Position numbers and translations under genes: made by a program. A stretch of 64,000 bases of DNA from Ascaphus truei (taxonomy: Eukaryota > Chordata > Amphibia > Anura > Ascaphidae): NCBI GenBank assembly GCA_036426205.1, contig CM071568.1:220518442-220582441 (forward strand), read 5' to 3'. Shown one piece after another: positions 47,604-58,735 of this stretch (position 1 is the stretch's first letter; every line of letters begins with the position of its first letter). The notes below the pieces were generated by a model. The model ran no database searches. It saw nothing but the letters and a program-made list of their open reading frames with translations, and was not told the DNA's origin.

Positions 47604-48050
47604 TGTAGCTGAAATAATCGGGCATATCAGGATAAAATCCTATCTTTGAGCTGCAGCAAAGGGGCTGGTGATCCGAATCTTTGGTCCGTGAAGTGACAAC
47701 AGGGTGAGGGTCTCTGCTAAACATCTCCCCAGTTAGTCTGCTACACTGACTTTTTTATTTCCTATCTGATTGCTGTAAAGCCTTATTGAAGGCTATTGAA
47801 TTGTATGCTGCACCATACATCCTACAATTTGACAGAGCCAATGGAGGCAATAGCGCTACTGCCAGGTTGTGACGTCACGGAACAAAGATCGTGAGATTTG
47901 TATGGCGAGAGTGAACGGTGTTAAAGACAGAGTTCTAATAACGGTGTACACAGTGTGCATCGTGAGAGAAGCCCCACGGATAACTAGTCCCATTGCTGCA
48001 ACTCAAAGATAGAATTTTATCCTGATATGCCCAATTATTTTAGCTACTCA
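47604..48050. repeat. Foldback element with about 55-bp arms
   Basis: 'atgtagctgaaataatcggg' to 'tttgagctgcagcaa' (47,605-47,661) pairs with 'ttgctgcaactcaaag' to 'attttagctactcat' (47,993-48,049). The 330-bp middle is unpaired and non-coding. Confidence 0.8.
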
Positions 48051-48087
48051 TTCATAAATAAATTCATTTCATAAATAAGAAAATTGG

Positions 48088-48165
48088 GAGCCACGCTTGC
48101 ATTGCGTTTTAAGCGGATTCGCGTTGTAACGGATCATGTTATAACGGGTTGAGCTGTATATATAT
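48088..48165. mobile_element. TA-flanked MITE, right-end fragment
   Basis: Matches the right end of the 46,304 element: 'gggagccacgcttgc', 'aagcggattcgcgttg', 'cgggttgagctgta'. It ends in a TA tract, fitting a TA target. Confidence 0.7.
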
Positions 48166-48246
48166 ACATACATACATACATAGATACATAGATACATAGA
48201 TACATAGATACATAGATACATAGATACATACATATATATACGTACA
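48158..48246. repeat. 'catagata' microsatellite
   Basis: (TACA) and (TAGATACA) units repeated about ten times between TATA tracts. Confidence 0.9.
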
Positions 48247-48765
48247 AAACACAAAACGTAAGCGCACACTCTATTTACAGATCAAAAAAATAGATAAATT
48301 GCTGAGGAAGTGGAAAAAATTAAAAAGTAACAACGTAAAAATGAATGTGCTACAAAAGATACCAAATAAAATATTAAAAAACAACAATAATATCAGATAA
48401 ATAATATTGAACACCAATGTCATTATCAATACCAGGTATCTAACATAGAAACACAATAAAATATAGAATAACCAAGTGTGTGTCCATTCAAAAAAGACAG
48501 TCCATAAGTTGTTACAAGGTCAGATGCTCTGACTCCGCTGCAGCCTCTCATAGGATACACCACATCCAAGCCACATCTAAAGAAAAAAAGAGAGGCGCAT
48601 GCCACATAGCGTAATTCTGTCACAATTTATTGTTAAACAATGTTGGTAGTCTTTAAAAAACACACTCACAAGTGGAGCTAGATAAAAAGCATATACAGTA
48701 GAGTAAGTCAGTCTCCGGAGAGATGATACTCATCTGCAGCTGATGCCTCCGCAGGAACTTCTTTG
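48247..48765. other. AT-rich, no gene recognised
   Basis: No domain or terminal repeat seen. Confidence 0.4.
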
Positions 48766-48768
48766 GAA

Positions 48769-48852
48769 GAAAATTGGGAGCCACGCTTGCATCGCATTAT
48801 AAGCGGATTCGCGTTGTAACGGATCGCGTTGTAACGGGTCGAGCTGTATATA
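48769..48852. mobile_element. TA-flanked MITE, second right-end fragment
   Basis: Nearly identical to 48,085-48,165 ('gaaaattgggagccacgctt' onward), again ending 'gagctgta' in a TA tract. Because only right ends occur twice, these may be the two ends of a composite or independent 5'-deleted copies. Confidence 0.7.
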
Positions 48853-48878
48853 TATACTTTTATATATATATATATATA

Positions 48879-49238
48879 CACTGGCGACACACTTTATTGA
48901 AGTGTGGCCAGTTCCTCAAGCCGGGAGATTTCCCGGCTTGCAAGTGGCATCCCCTCGGCGTGCCGCGCGTCACCGATGCACGGTCACGCGTCATCGGGTG
49001 CCTGCGCCCCCTGCACGCGCGTCCAGGGCTCCCCGAGGGAGCCCTGGTGTCCCGTGATGTGGGGGACGGCGGCAGGGGGTTCCGGGGGACCCGGCGGACC
49101 CGGAGAGGAGAGGGGGAAGCCGCGATCGGCGGGCCTCTCCTCCGCTGCTTCGGCGCGCGCCCGGCACCCTCCGGCGCGCGCCAGGTAACTGCTGCGGCCG
49201 AGAACGGGCAAATGCTCGAATAAACTCGGCCGCAGCAG
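48879..49238. mobile_element. GC-rich Chapaev-like MITE, TATA target duplication
   Basis: Left end 'cactggcgacacactttatt', right end 'aataaactcggccgcagcag', flanked by TATA (48,875-48,878; 49,239-49,242). Same family as 33,905, with substitutions rather than indels between them, so an independent insertion. Inner hairpins: 'caagccgggag' with 'tcccggcttg' and 'ctgcggccgag' with 'ctcggccgcag'. Confidence 0.85.
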
Positions 49239-49242
49239 TATA

Positions 49243-49875
49243 TATACACAGCCTTAACAGTCACGTAAGTCATTTTTTCGCTGACTGACTCATTGTCCAT
49301 AATACAGAAGTCTAGAGGGCATAAAGTCCGGCTGGCAGGGTGTGCATTCAGTCCGCTCCCTGACAGCAATTTAGCATGGAGCTCTATTGAGTTCCGGTGC
49401 TGGGCCTCCCACATTTCAGCTGGAGAAGGAGCTTTTCTGCTCGGCTGCTCGCGGGAGCTGGCGGGCTGTTCTGAGGCTGGGGTGAAGTCCCATGCGGTCA
49501 GACAAGTCCGCTCCCTGCCAGCAAAACAGGCATACAGTGCAGAAAACACCAAGAGGGGGGTCTTCAGCGCCAACTATGCAAGCTGCTGGGAGAGCATTGT
49601 TGGAGGAGGCTGTAGTGGGATGTCGCGTCACCGCCTGTTTGCCGGTGGGGAAAGAACAGGCAGCAAGGCCCAGCCATGTGTTGCAGCCACCTATATGGGG
49701 GGTACATGCTGAAACGCAAGGCGGGGGGCTGTTTGTTCAGCGGGCTGCTGGTGGGAGCAGTGCTGGAGGAGGAGATGGAAGTGGGCTGTCGATTCACCCA
49801 AGTTCGAAGGCAGGATTGAATGAAACAGTGAGCCCCCAGCCATGGTAGCAGCTGCCTGCAGAGGGTGCAGATGGC
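49243..49875. other. Moderately GC-rich DNA, no gene recognised
   Basis: Overlapping open frames occur on both strands without motifs. Two similar blocks, 'cagtccgctccctgacagca' (49,351) and 'aagtccgctccctgccagca' (49,504), suggest an internal duplication of an unidentified repeat. Confidence 0.4.
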
Positions 49876-50010
49876 AGACATAGTTACAGAGTTACATAGT
49901 TACATAGTAGATGAGGTTGAAAAAAGACATGCGTCCATCAAGTTCAACCTATGCTAAATTTAGACAACAGATACTTTATCCTATATCTATACTTACTTAT
50001 TGATCCAGAG
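49876..50010. repeat. Dispersed repeat of amphibian type
   Basis: 'agttacatagttacatagta', 'gatgaggttgaaaaaagaca' and 'gtccatcaagttcaacctat' occur in series, ending 'gatccagaggaaggcaaac'. I recall this as a very abundant dispersed repeat in frog genomes, but I cannot name its class with certainty. Confidence 0.55.
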
Positions 50011-50029
50011 GAAGGCAAACAAAAAAAAA

Positions 50030-50188
50030 GTTGTGTGTGCGGGGCACACGCATTTTAAGTGCAACTTCTTTGTCTTTTGTCACAGAAATTGTATTTGCGA
50101 TGGTGATGTTTTTAATGAAAAATAAAAACACAATTTCAGTGACAATATGCAAAGAAGTTTGACTTAGAACGTGCGTGCTCGGCACACA
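50030..50188. repeat. Palindrome with about 65-bp arms
   Basis: 'gtgtgtgcggggcacacgca' through 'cacagaaattgtattt' pairs with 'aaacacaatttcagtgacaa' through 'gcgtgctcggcacacac'. Mismatches are few. Non-coding; likely a small foldback MITE. Confidence 0.75.
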
Positions 50189-51323
50189 CTCCATTTGAGC
50201 TATTTCCACTCCTATATTGATACTAACTGGGAATTCCTTGTGTGTGTGTGTCTCTCTGTGTGTCTCTCTCGGTTTGTGGGTGTGTGTGTTTCTGTATATG
50301 TATGGGTGTGTGTGTCTCAGTGGGAGTGTGCGTGTCTCATTGGGTGTGTGTGTCTCATTGGGAGCTGACCAAGCTTCGGCAGGGGTCATGCAGTTAGTGC
50401 TGGCCAGCCTGGCCCCCTCTGGGGTGGTGTTGGTACTTGCAGCAGTGGTTGGGAGCACAGCGGCGGGAACGGCAGATGCAAACAATGTGGCGGATGTGGT
50501 TAAGAGGATCCATACACGTGCCAGGCCAGCCCTCTGGGGATGCCTCTGTAAGCCGAGGTAAAGGATAGAGTTTGGGTGGGGAGTATGTTGAATTGCTACT
50601 TTACACCACCCTGACTCTGATTCCATGATTAGCAGTTTATTTAGGGCCAATGGAGTACATTGATCGGATATTGGTGCCTTTTTGATTTAAAATGTCATGC
50701 AGGATGGATTGTGTGGGTTCTGGTGGGGTTTGGCTGTGCGGGGCTAGTTTAAGGGGGGTTAAATAGCCCCGTAGGTGGCGGAAGTTGGGGGGTTAATGTG
50801 CTTATACTTGCAAGGAGGGTCTCAGGTCTGGGTAAAGCCCGGTGGGGCTGGGAGTGGCGAGTTGGCGGGGGTAATTTAAACGTGACTACCAGGAGCCCAT
50901 TCGCGTTAACGGCTGGGTCACGTGGGCCAGGCTTGAGTGTCACGGGGTCATTGGTTAAATGACCATTCACTCATTGAGTGAGCAGGGGGTGGCAATTACC
51001 CAATTATTTAATGGTTAAATAATGTCAGCGGTCTTGTACCTCCAAACTTGGATTTTGTCATTACAGTATTTGCTTGTTATTTATGTGGGGTCCTGGATAT
51101 TTGGGGGAGGGGAGCTCTCTCACAGTCTCCCTGGTCATGTCTGAAAATCAGAAATCCCTAAGAAAATTGAGTGTGGAGATCAATTCCTTAAGAGAAAGAA
51201 CAGTAGTTCTTAAGTCCAAGATGGTGGATTTTCAGATACTCACAACTCAGCTCATTCTGAGATACAAGCGAGAAAATACAACTTGAAGAAATAAAGGAAT
51301 GCAAATAGACCTTGAGCACAGTT
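50189..51323. other. Unassigned DNA
   Basis: 50,238-50,365 is a TG/TC-rich low-complexity patch. 50,740-51,020 is G-rich with 'ggggttaaatagccccgtag'-type motifs. The open frame 51,074-51,286 has no recognised domain. Confidence 0.4.
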
Positions 51324-51689
51324 CTAGGAGTAATAAAAGGATACACTGGGTCCTCTAGTCACTGAATCAGGATCATACATTCTACAGTATGACAGTTGGT
51401 CAGAATCATTGGGCAAAAGTTCTGGTGGAGTAATTATATTACTCTGAACAGCATGTAAACGTTCATGGGAATTTTCTTCAACAGGTTGAATCCGGTTAAA
51501 GGACAGCATGGGCAGAGACTGAGGGAACCCAATGAAAGACACAGATGCAATCCTATTGTCAAGGTTCAGTCCAGTTACACATAGCAACTTATCTGTGACA
51601 GTTGAGGTGACAAAGTAATTCTCTACCGTTGGATTGGCTGACAGTAGGAGGCCAACACTCATGGGCAGGTGGGCATTTGAATGTATCAA
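51324..51689 (-). other. Open frame downstream of the repeat array, unrecognised
   Basis: A minus-strand 121-codon frame follows the 25-residue repeats directly but without their pattern. It may be the continuing internal region of the same element; no domain is recognised. Confidence 0.3.
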
Positions 51690-53762
51690 CGCAGATGCCA
51701 GGAATCCGTGAGCAGCAAACCCGTCTTGAACGTGGGAGCAACGTAATCTGCCGTGGATACATCAGGCTCCTCTGCAAGAAAATCAATGTGCAGGAAACGT
51801 GTCTCTGAAGTGGGGGTCATAGAATTAGCAGAGGAAGCATCAGATCCTGAAAGGCAATCAAAAATAAGTATGCCTGTGTTCACAGCGGGAGCATACACAA
51901 CAGGAACGGGCACATCAGGTACTGCAGGAAAATCTAAGAGGGGTGCGTCTGTCCCTAAAATGGGTGCCGCAAAATCAGCAAAGAGTACATCAGGCGCTGC
52001 ACAGGAATCCATGAGAGGAGAGCTTATCTTCGAAGTGGGCACCATAAAATCAGGAAAGGGTACATCAGGTGCTGCAAAGAAATCATTGAGCAATTAATCC
52101 ATCTTTAAAGCGGGAGCCTTTGTATCAGTAAGGACTGAAACAGGTACTGCAGGAAAGTCAGTAAGACATAAACTTGTTATTGGAGTGGGAGTCCTAGAGT
52201 CATCAATGGTTATAACAGGTACTTCAGAGGAATCAGTGAAAGATATACTGGTCTCTGAAGTAGGTGTCTAAGAATCAGCAGTGGTTATACTATATATAGG
52301 TATATAACCACTAGGTAGTGCAGAAATATCAGAGAAAGATACGCTTGTATCTGAAGTGGAAGTCTGAGAATCAACAATAGGTATACCAAATACTGTGGGA
52401 AACTTTAAGGCAAGAAGCTTAGAATCAAAGATAGGGATATGAAACATTGCAGGAGAGTCAGAGAAATGGGAACCTGCTTTTAAATATATGGCTTTATAAC
52501 TAGCATGGGTAACAGCAGGGTCTGCAGGGGAGTAAGAGAAAGGGGGGCTTGACTTTGAAAGAGGATCTTTTGATTTAGTAATAGTTGTGTAGCCCTGGTA
52601 AGAAATTGGGCTATATGTCTTTCATCCTACTTGTGTAAGTCCTATAAGGGCAGGCTGCCAGTTTACCTTGAGTGGTGAAGGTAGGCCACCTGACTCTGTG
52701 TCTAAGGCAAGAGACACAGGGGAGGTGTCTGCTGACATCATGAGGGGCAGGGCTGTCTAAAGTTAGTCTTGCCTGTTCTTGTGAGGGACAACCAGTTCTG
52801 TCCTGGGTTCAGAGGAGTACAGTTGAGTGTGTTCCAGGAGAGTGCAGAGTTGGAGAGTTATGCATCACATTTGGAGGAGCTCAGGCAGGCCCTGAGTAGA
52901 GCTTATAGAGCTGTGGTGGACCAATGCCCCTCACCCTGCTTAGGGGGTGAGGGAAGAGCTAGCCCCACCCTGAGTGCCTATGACTTGGGGTGGTGGCAGG
53001 GAACAGAGAGTCCCAGACAGCCCATCCTGAAGGGGTACAGTCTGGAGAGAGAAGACCTGCTGTACCTGACTACTGCTGTGTGTTGCTGTGGACAATAAAG
53101 AGCTGCTGCTACTTGTTTTATAAGAGACTGTGTGAGACTGAAATCTCTCGCCCCAGACCGGGATTTCTCTGGAAGGATTTCACCCTACCCTGATAGGGCT
53201 TGCCAGAGATGGAGGCGCTGTACCACTAGAACCAGATGAAGGCATGTACCCCAGAAATCTGTCCCTGTTGTCCCCCATACCATCGTGGGAGACTCAGGCC
53301 CTCCTGTTCCTCACAGGTATGCACCACCAATACACATGTAGCCAGAGCTTAGCGCACCCTAGGGGTCCGATCTGCGACCGGGGGGATAGGGGTCTATGGG
53401 TTACAGTTACATCAGACACTGCAGGGGGATAGCAGAAAAAGAAACCAGACATTAAAGAGTCTTAGAGTTAGTCATAGGTATACCAACCACTGAATGGGGT
53501 AAAAGAACGGGGAACTTGCCTTTGAATCTAGGGCTTTAGAACCAGCAAGGGTTACAGCACTTACTGCTGAGGAAACTGGAAAAGGTGTACTTAACTTAGA
53601 AACAGGAGCCGTGGAGACTTCATATTTTGGCTCCAAGAATGCAACGTTAGCTTGGGGCCCCCAAGAAAACGAAAGGGGTACCCCAAGGGGGTTGGGAGCA
53701 GGACTTGAAGCAGATATTTGACCGCAGAGGGACTGCAGCATAGCAGAGATGGTGTCCATGTT
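51690..53762 (-). pseudogene. Gag-position ORF of an LTR element, made of 25-residue repeats
   Basis: Starts on the minus strand at the ATG near 53,762, 15 bp after the LTR end at 53,777. 'MDTISAMLQSLCGQ' opens it, as expected for a gag position. It soon becomes an array of about 25-residue (75-bp) repeats. Well-preserved units at 52,090-51,690 read 'FAAPDVPFPDFMVPTSKISS', 'CAAPDVLFADFAAPILGTDA', 'FPAVPDVPVPVVYAP' and so on. Diverged units continue from 52,560 and from about 53,700, giving roughly 14 units with only a few stops. An LTR (52,588-53,405) interrupts it. No zinc knuckle, protease or RT is seen. Function unknown. Confidence 0.6.
52588..53405 (+). mobile_element. Solo LTR inside the repeat ORF, 'tgtagcc' family
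   Basis: 'tgtagccctggtaagaaatt' to 'gggtctatgggttaca', 818 bp, plus strand. It has 'ggacaataaagagctgctgc' (AATAAA at about 53,094) and 'gagatggaggcgctgtacc'. It is related to the minus-strand LTR at 46,546. It interrupts the 25-residue-repeat ORF, so it is younger than that element. Confidence 0.85.
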
Positions 53763-53776
53763 TGGCCTGAGCATTA

Positions 53777-54200
53777 TGTAACGTTGCTTGTCTCTGAATA
53801 GGAAGTGAACCTACAGGGCTGATGTAAGGGTATAAGATCACCGACCAGAACCATGGGGGACACAGTCCTGTTAGAGTAGCCGGAATCCAGGCAGAGGTCA
53901 AGGCAGGCGGCAAAGGAGCGGTGGTCGGGGTAACAGGCTGATGTCGGCAACAGGGTAACCAAAAGAACAGGGAGGGCTCAGGAACAGGACAGGCTCAAAA
54001 ATCAGAACACAAGGGGGCAAGGAAACAAGGAAATGTATACAATGCTCAGGCAGGGGCTGGGAATCACTGACAGCTATTTAAGCCCTGGAACAGGTGCAGC
54101 TAATTCAGGAAGTTCAGGAAGAGACTTGCCAGGACCCAAAATGGCCACAACAGCCATGTAAGGGCAAGATCCAGCAAACCCCTGGAGTGGAAGCCTTACA
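53777..54200 (-). mobile_element. 5' LTR of the repeat-ORF element, 'tgtaagg' family
   Basis: On the minus strand runs from 'tgtaaggcttccactccagg' to 'acaagcaacgttaca', 424 bp. 'gggcttaaatagctg' is a TATA-like box. Directly downstream on that strand are 'taatgctcaggccaaac' and the ATG of the internal ORF. It shares U3 blocks with the solo LTR at 29,716. Confidence 0.75.
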
Positions 54201-54259
54201 GTATGATTAGGGACACCCACCTCTAACAATCTAATTATATCAACTGGTTGGGACTGAAA

Positions 54260-54665
54260 TCCCAAGGGTGTTATAGATGTGGGAGCTGTATTTTATGTGA
54301 TTTTGTGATAGGAATAACAAGACCATTACATCCAAGGGGAAGAGTTCCTAATTAAGAAGTTTACTAACTGTCTTACCACCTATGTAGTTTAAATGCTGGA
54401 ATTGCCCTGTGTTATCAAGAATATAGGAAGGACAATAAGATTTTTTTTAAACTAGACTACAAGAACACATTAGGCACACTACATATCATTGATGTAATGC
54501 CAAGGGCCTCAAAGCAAAGGCTATTGAACATGTCAAATTAGGAGCTAGAGGAGGAAATAGACTTTGTTTGTTGTTCAAAAAGGACACTTTTTGGATTGTT
54601 CAAATGAAAAGTCTTGTTCCCCTGGGTCTCAATAAAGAGATAGATTTGATCCCCTTCATTCAGGA
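54260..54665 (+). pseudogene. Penelope-like element, GIY-YIG endonuclease fragment
   Basis: Plus-strand frames contain 'CILCDFVIGITRPLHP', then 'EFLIKKFTNCLTTYVV', a stop, 'MLELPC' and 'NIGRTIR', then 'HYISLM'. This order (cysteine pair, FIKKFxNC, Y-x-L-x-C-P-C, x-VGRT) matches the linker and GIY-YIG nuclease of Neptune-type Penelope retroelements, which cleave target DNA. The reverse-transcriptase part is absent; frameshifts and stops show decay. It lies between two LTRs. Confidence 0.6.
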
Positions 54666-54802
54666 GTGGTGCACCGTACTGCGCCCCTGAATTGTATAGT
54701 CCCAACTACTGGTATTAAATGGATGTTGGTGCAATACAGATTGTTGTTCCAACATCTTGTGGCTATACAATTACAAGCATTTAACTGTATAAACTTTATA
54801 TA

Positions 54803-55582
54803 TATAGCCTAGCCTTCCGGCAGCTACTTCTTTTTCCTGGGTCTTTCCTCTGTCAGTCCTGTTAGTGCAGACAGTGGAAAGGTGAATTCCTTCCATAGGC
54901 CTGTATGTGTATTACAGCCTTGGATGATGTAATCAGTATTCAAGGGCAGGCCTAGCAACTTCTGAGGATGTCAATCCGAGGGGTGGATACTGGTTGGAAC
55001 ATGCCCTGTATGTGTGGGCCTATCAGTATCCAGATCTGGCTTGCTATGAGTCAGAGTTACAGCCACTCCACAAAAATGATAAATTCTGACATCCTCCCAA
55101 ATTAGTTCTGTTCTGTTCAGCACTCCAAAGAATGGAGTCATAGAAAAGAGATAGAGGAGTTTCTTCCTTCCACCCATGAGGGGATGGGAGGGAAGAGGAG
55201 TAGGCCTGAGTCAGGGCTCTGACTTTTAGTGAGAAAGAGAATTAGGAGATGATGAAGATATGATAAATGCATGTTCTCTGTCCTGTGAGGTGATTGCAAT
55301 TAAACATCAGAAAAGACAATGCTGTCTGTTACTGTCTCTGTGTATGGAGGAACGTCAGTATGGGCCCACCCCCTGAACATCCACAGAGGATCCCTGCTGG
55401 CTGGAGGCGCTGCACCCACTGAGACCAAGGTAACCTGTCCTTCCTTTCCTGTTTCTCCTCACACCACCACGGAGCGCTCAGCCCTCCTGTTACCAACAGG
55501 TATACACCACCACCCAGAGTAGCAGATAATGGCATACCCACCCCTATCTCACTTAGGGGGGGGGGGTGGAACAAGGGCTACA
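54803..55582 (+). mobile_element. LTR-like unit, relative of the 'tgtagcc' family
   Basis: Ends '...aacaagggctaca' at 55,582 and has the family's terminal order: 'ggaggcgctgcaccc', 'accaaggtaacc', 'ccaccacggagcg', 'ccctcctgttaccaacagg'. The 5' boundary, taken as 'tatagcctagcc', is uncertain because the TG start is not present. A G run is at 55,556-55,568. Confidence 0.55.
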
Positions 55583-56060
55583 TATGTTTGAAAGGTTTAG
55601 GACCAATGTTGAGGGACATTGATTGTTCATTGGGTGGAAACAATTTTTTCCTCCCTCCCTTTGAGGTTTATTGTTTAATTCACATGTTTATTGGAACTGC
55701 TATATATGTTAGATATAAGATAAATGGTTTAAGTTGTTACCCTAGGTCTGAGTCCACAAATGGGTTGGTTCCCTTAGGCAACTGCAATGTGCTTCCCCCA
55801 GGCAGGCTCACACCAGCGGGAACTGCCTAAAACGTCCCTTAGTTCCCCCTTCCTTTGTTTTGTCCCTCTTCCCTACCATGGCAACATAGCTTTGGGCCAA
55901 ATGTGCCCATAGTAGTATGGCTTCCCCCCACCCCTTTCCTCCCTTGATGCGGGCATTCTTGGGTATATTTTTACCCCTGTTGTACAAAATGAATCTCACA
56001 TTTGTACCTCCTGTAACTCTAATACTGTATACTCGCTTCTCTCCAGACCTCCAAATGTTT
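55583..56060. other. Possible L1 spacer, no domain
   Basis: No motif recognised. It directly precedes the L1 endonuclease and could be its 5' flank or ORF1-ORF2 spacer. Confidence 0.35.
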
Positions 56061-57740
56061 CTGATGATACTCTCACAACGTCAAAGGCTTTAATAGCCCA
56101 TGAAAAAAGTGAGTAATATTATCTGACTATAAGAACATGAAAGGAGACATCGTATTACTTCAAGAAATGCAGTTTAGAAATTCCAAAGCCCTGTCATTCT
56201 TTGATAAACAATACGGCCATTTCTATTTCTCTTCCAGCCAGCTCAAAAAGAGGTGTCGCTATTTTAATACACAACCAAGTGCCATTTATAGTGAACCAAA
56301 TAAAAAAGGATAAGGAAGGGGAGCTTTCTGATCCTGGTAGGCACTCTATATGGGCAGGATCTCACAATTGCAAATATATATGTGCCAAATGACTCTAGCT
56401 CTAAATTCTTGTCTAAATTCTTTCACACCCTGAGGAACCTGGCGAAAGGCAATATTATTCTTAAATGGGACTCCAAGATCAGAGGATGTGAAGGCTTTAT
56501 TATCTGGCTTAAAAATACTCTATTTAGCTGACTCCTGGAGAAACTTGAACCCATTGGAACACCAGTTGAACTCAGATGATCCGACTTAAATGTTAACCCC
56601 AGGGAGCCTACTGGAAACTGAACAAATCTGTATTGGAAATCCCAGAAATCTGTTCTGAAATAGGGGAAGATCTGATGCTCTTTTTTAAAAATAATAAGGG
56701 TAGCGTATCCTCCCATTCAACCCCTTGGGAGTCGCAAAAAGCTACAGTAAGGGGCCAGCTGATAATATGGCAGCAGACAGAAGGAGAGAGAGACTAGACA
56801 AAATCTCCAAGCTACAGTACAAACTAAAATCCCTTTCCTCATTTACATGGATTAAGTTGGCTTTGTCCCAGATAAGCAGTCTGTGGATACAGTATTACCA
56901 GATGAGTTATAGACCTACATGTAATAGCAAATAAAAGAAAATTCCATCAATGATTCTGGGGTTGGACACGGAAAAGTTGTTTGACTGAATAGATTGGTCG
57001 TACATTCACACCACACTCAAAGTGTTTGAGTTCAATGGAAGGTTCATGAATATTCACCCTACATGCAGATCCAGCAGCTGAAGTGATTTGCCAGGGATTT
57101 CCATCTGATTTGTTTCACATGAAAAATGGCACGAGGCAGGGCTGTCCACTCTCCTCCCTCCTATTTGCTTTCTGCATGGAGCCTTTAGCCGCTAACATTA
57201 GGAACAACCCAAATATATCCGGGATCCAGTCAGGCCACCAAACTCACAAAATTGCACTATTCGCAGATGACATAACTCTAACTCTTTCAAAACTCATAAT
57301 TGCACTTCCGAATTTATTTACTGAACTCTCAAAATTCAACAAAATATCAGGGTTCAAAATAAATCATTCTAAATATCAATCTCCCAAAAGACGTGGTTAA
57401 GTTAATCGCGTTACATTTTGATTTTAAATGGCAACCCCTGGTCATTAAATACTTGGGAGTCCAAATAATCAACAATTAGGAATCACTTTACCGGACAAAT
57501 TAACCTACAATACTCAAATCTCTTAGCGATGATATTAAAGTATGGTCGGGATACAATATATAATGGAGTGGCAGGATACAATGCATTAAGATGAATCTCC
57601 TCCAATGTACAGTATCTTTTACTTCTGTCAATCCCAGTCTTAAACAGTGATATATTTGTCCTTCAATCCTTGATCTCGGGAAGTGAATACTTATGATTCC
57701 TAATTGCTCTGGAGGGCTGGCACCAAGCAATCGGATTGGT
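56061..57740 (+). pseudogene. L1 (Tx1-like) ORF2 remnant with endonuclease and RT
   Basis: Begins near 'HNVKGFNSP' and has the endonuclease Glu motif in 'GDIVLLQEMQF' (about 56,145), then, after a frameshift, 'SKRGVAILIHNQVPF'. Much of the endonuclease C-terminus is lost. RT appears from about 56,740; 'VFEFNGRFMN' leads to 57,083-57,400 with 'GTRQGCPLSSLLFAF' and the catalytic 'LFADDITLTL' (57,270). The 'KFNKISGFKINHSK' thumb region follows, then decay. No C-terminal cysteine region is found. This is the best-preserved polymerase catalytic site in the window, but the ORF is broken. It is a different copy from the 27-31 kb L1. Confidence 0.85.
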
Positions 57741-58399
57741 AGAGATATTATGAGATGCTTCCTTTTTTGGAGTTCTGTGGCGTCATCAAAAAGGGAAGGA
57801 AGAAAGCCAATCAGGTAGCATGCGTCTCTCCATGTTTTATGATGTCACAGCGCTAAAAAAAGGGAGGTAGGCATGCTACCTGATTGACTTTATTATCTCC
57901 CTTTTTAATGATGTCACAAGAAAAGGCATCACATGGTATAGCTACCAATTTGATTGCTTGGTGTACCATGTGGCTATCATTTTTTTTTTTTTTTATGAAG
58001 TGAAGTCATCTTAAAGGAAGGGAAGGAAACACCTACCTTATTGGCTTTCTTCCCTCCCTTTTTGATGAAGTCACATCCTTAAAAAAAAAAAGACCCTGTC
58101 ACGTGGTACACCAACAATTCGGATTGGGGGTGTACCATTTGACACTCAAATGTGACATCACAGGCCTGCCCCGTCTCATTTGACTGCAAGAAGACATCGG
58201 GTCAACATCTACGGCCCCTTTTAGATTATACAACAGAGAAGACAAATGAAAAGAAAGAAGAAAAAAAGGAAACGACTTACCGTAGACATCTCTAACAATC
58301 AAGATATGATCATGGACTTATTCGCATCAGCTGTTGAGGAGCATTGAGTTATGGGTCATGAGATGGTGCCCGAGTAGGATGGGGGTGAAGACAGCAAAG
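57741..58399. other. Diverged internal repeats, no gene
   Basis: Blocks such as 'gatgtcacaa', 'aagggaaggaagaaagccaa', 'ttttgatgaagtcacatcc' and their partial complements recur four to five times in both orientations. This suggests an old palindromic or tandem element that I cannot assign. Confidence 0.45.
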
Positions 58400-58735
58400 T
58401 TAAAAAACACATTGATTGTATGTTATTTAATTGTGTATTTTTTATAGGTTGTCCATTGACTGCCAATGTGCTTATCTATGCCCCTTTCTGGGTATACATA
58501 AGCACAGTGACAAGCAATGCATTTTTAGGCAAATGTTTGTTTTTATTTAATTATAACGTATTATATATTTTTTTTAGGTTGCCCATTCATTGTCATTGTG
58601 GCAATCCATGCCCATATTGTGGGCATGGTTTACCACATTCACAATCAATGGCTTTATTGTGAAATGCTTGTATTTATTTAAATGTCATGTGTTTTATTTT
58701 GTGCCTCTTTATTTTTTTAGGTTGCACATTCAAAC
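58400..58735. repeat. Tandem repeat, about 130-143-bp unit
   Basis: Three units each end in a T-rich tract plus 'aggttg' ('tttataggttgtcc', 'tttttaggttgccc', 'tttttttaggttgcac'), with AG at 58,446-58,447, 58,576-58,577 and 58,719-58,720. 'ttgttttatttaatt' and 'cattgactgccaatgtg'-type blocks repeat between them. Confidence 0.7.

Noticed and set aside
49293..49848. Overlapping 118- and 139-codon frames
   Set aside because: No recognisable domain, no consistent frame, and internal duplication of an unidentified repeat.
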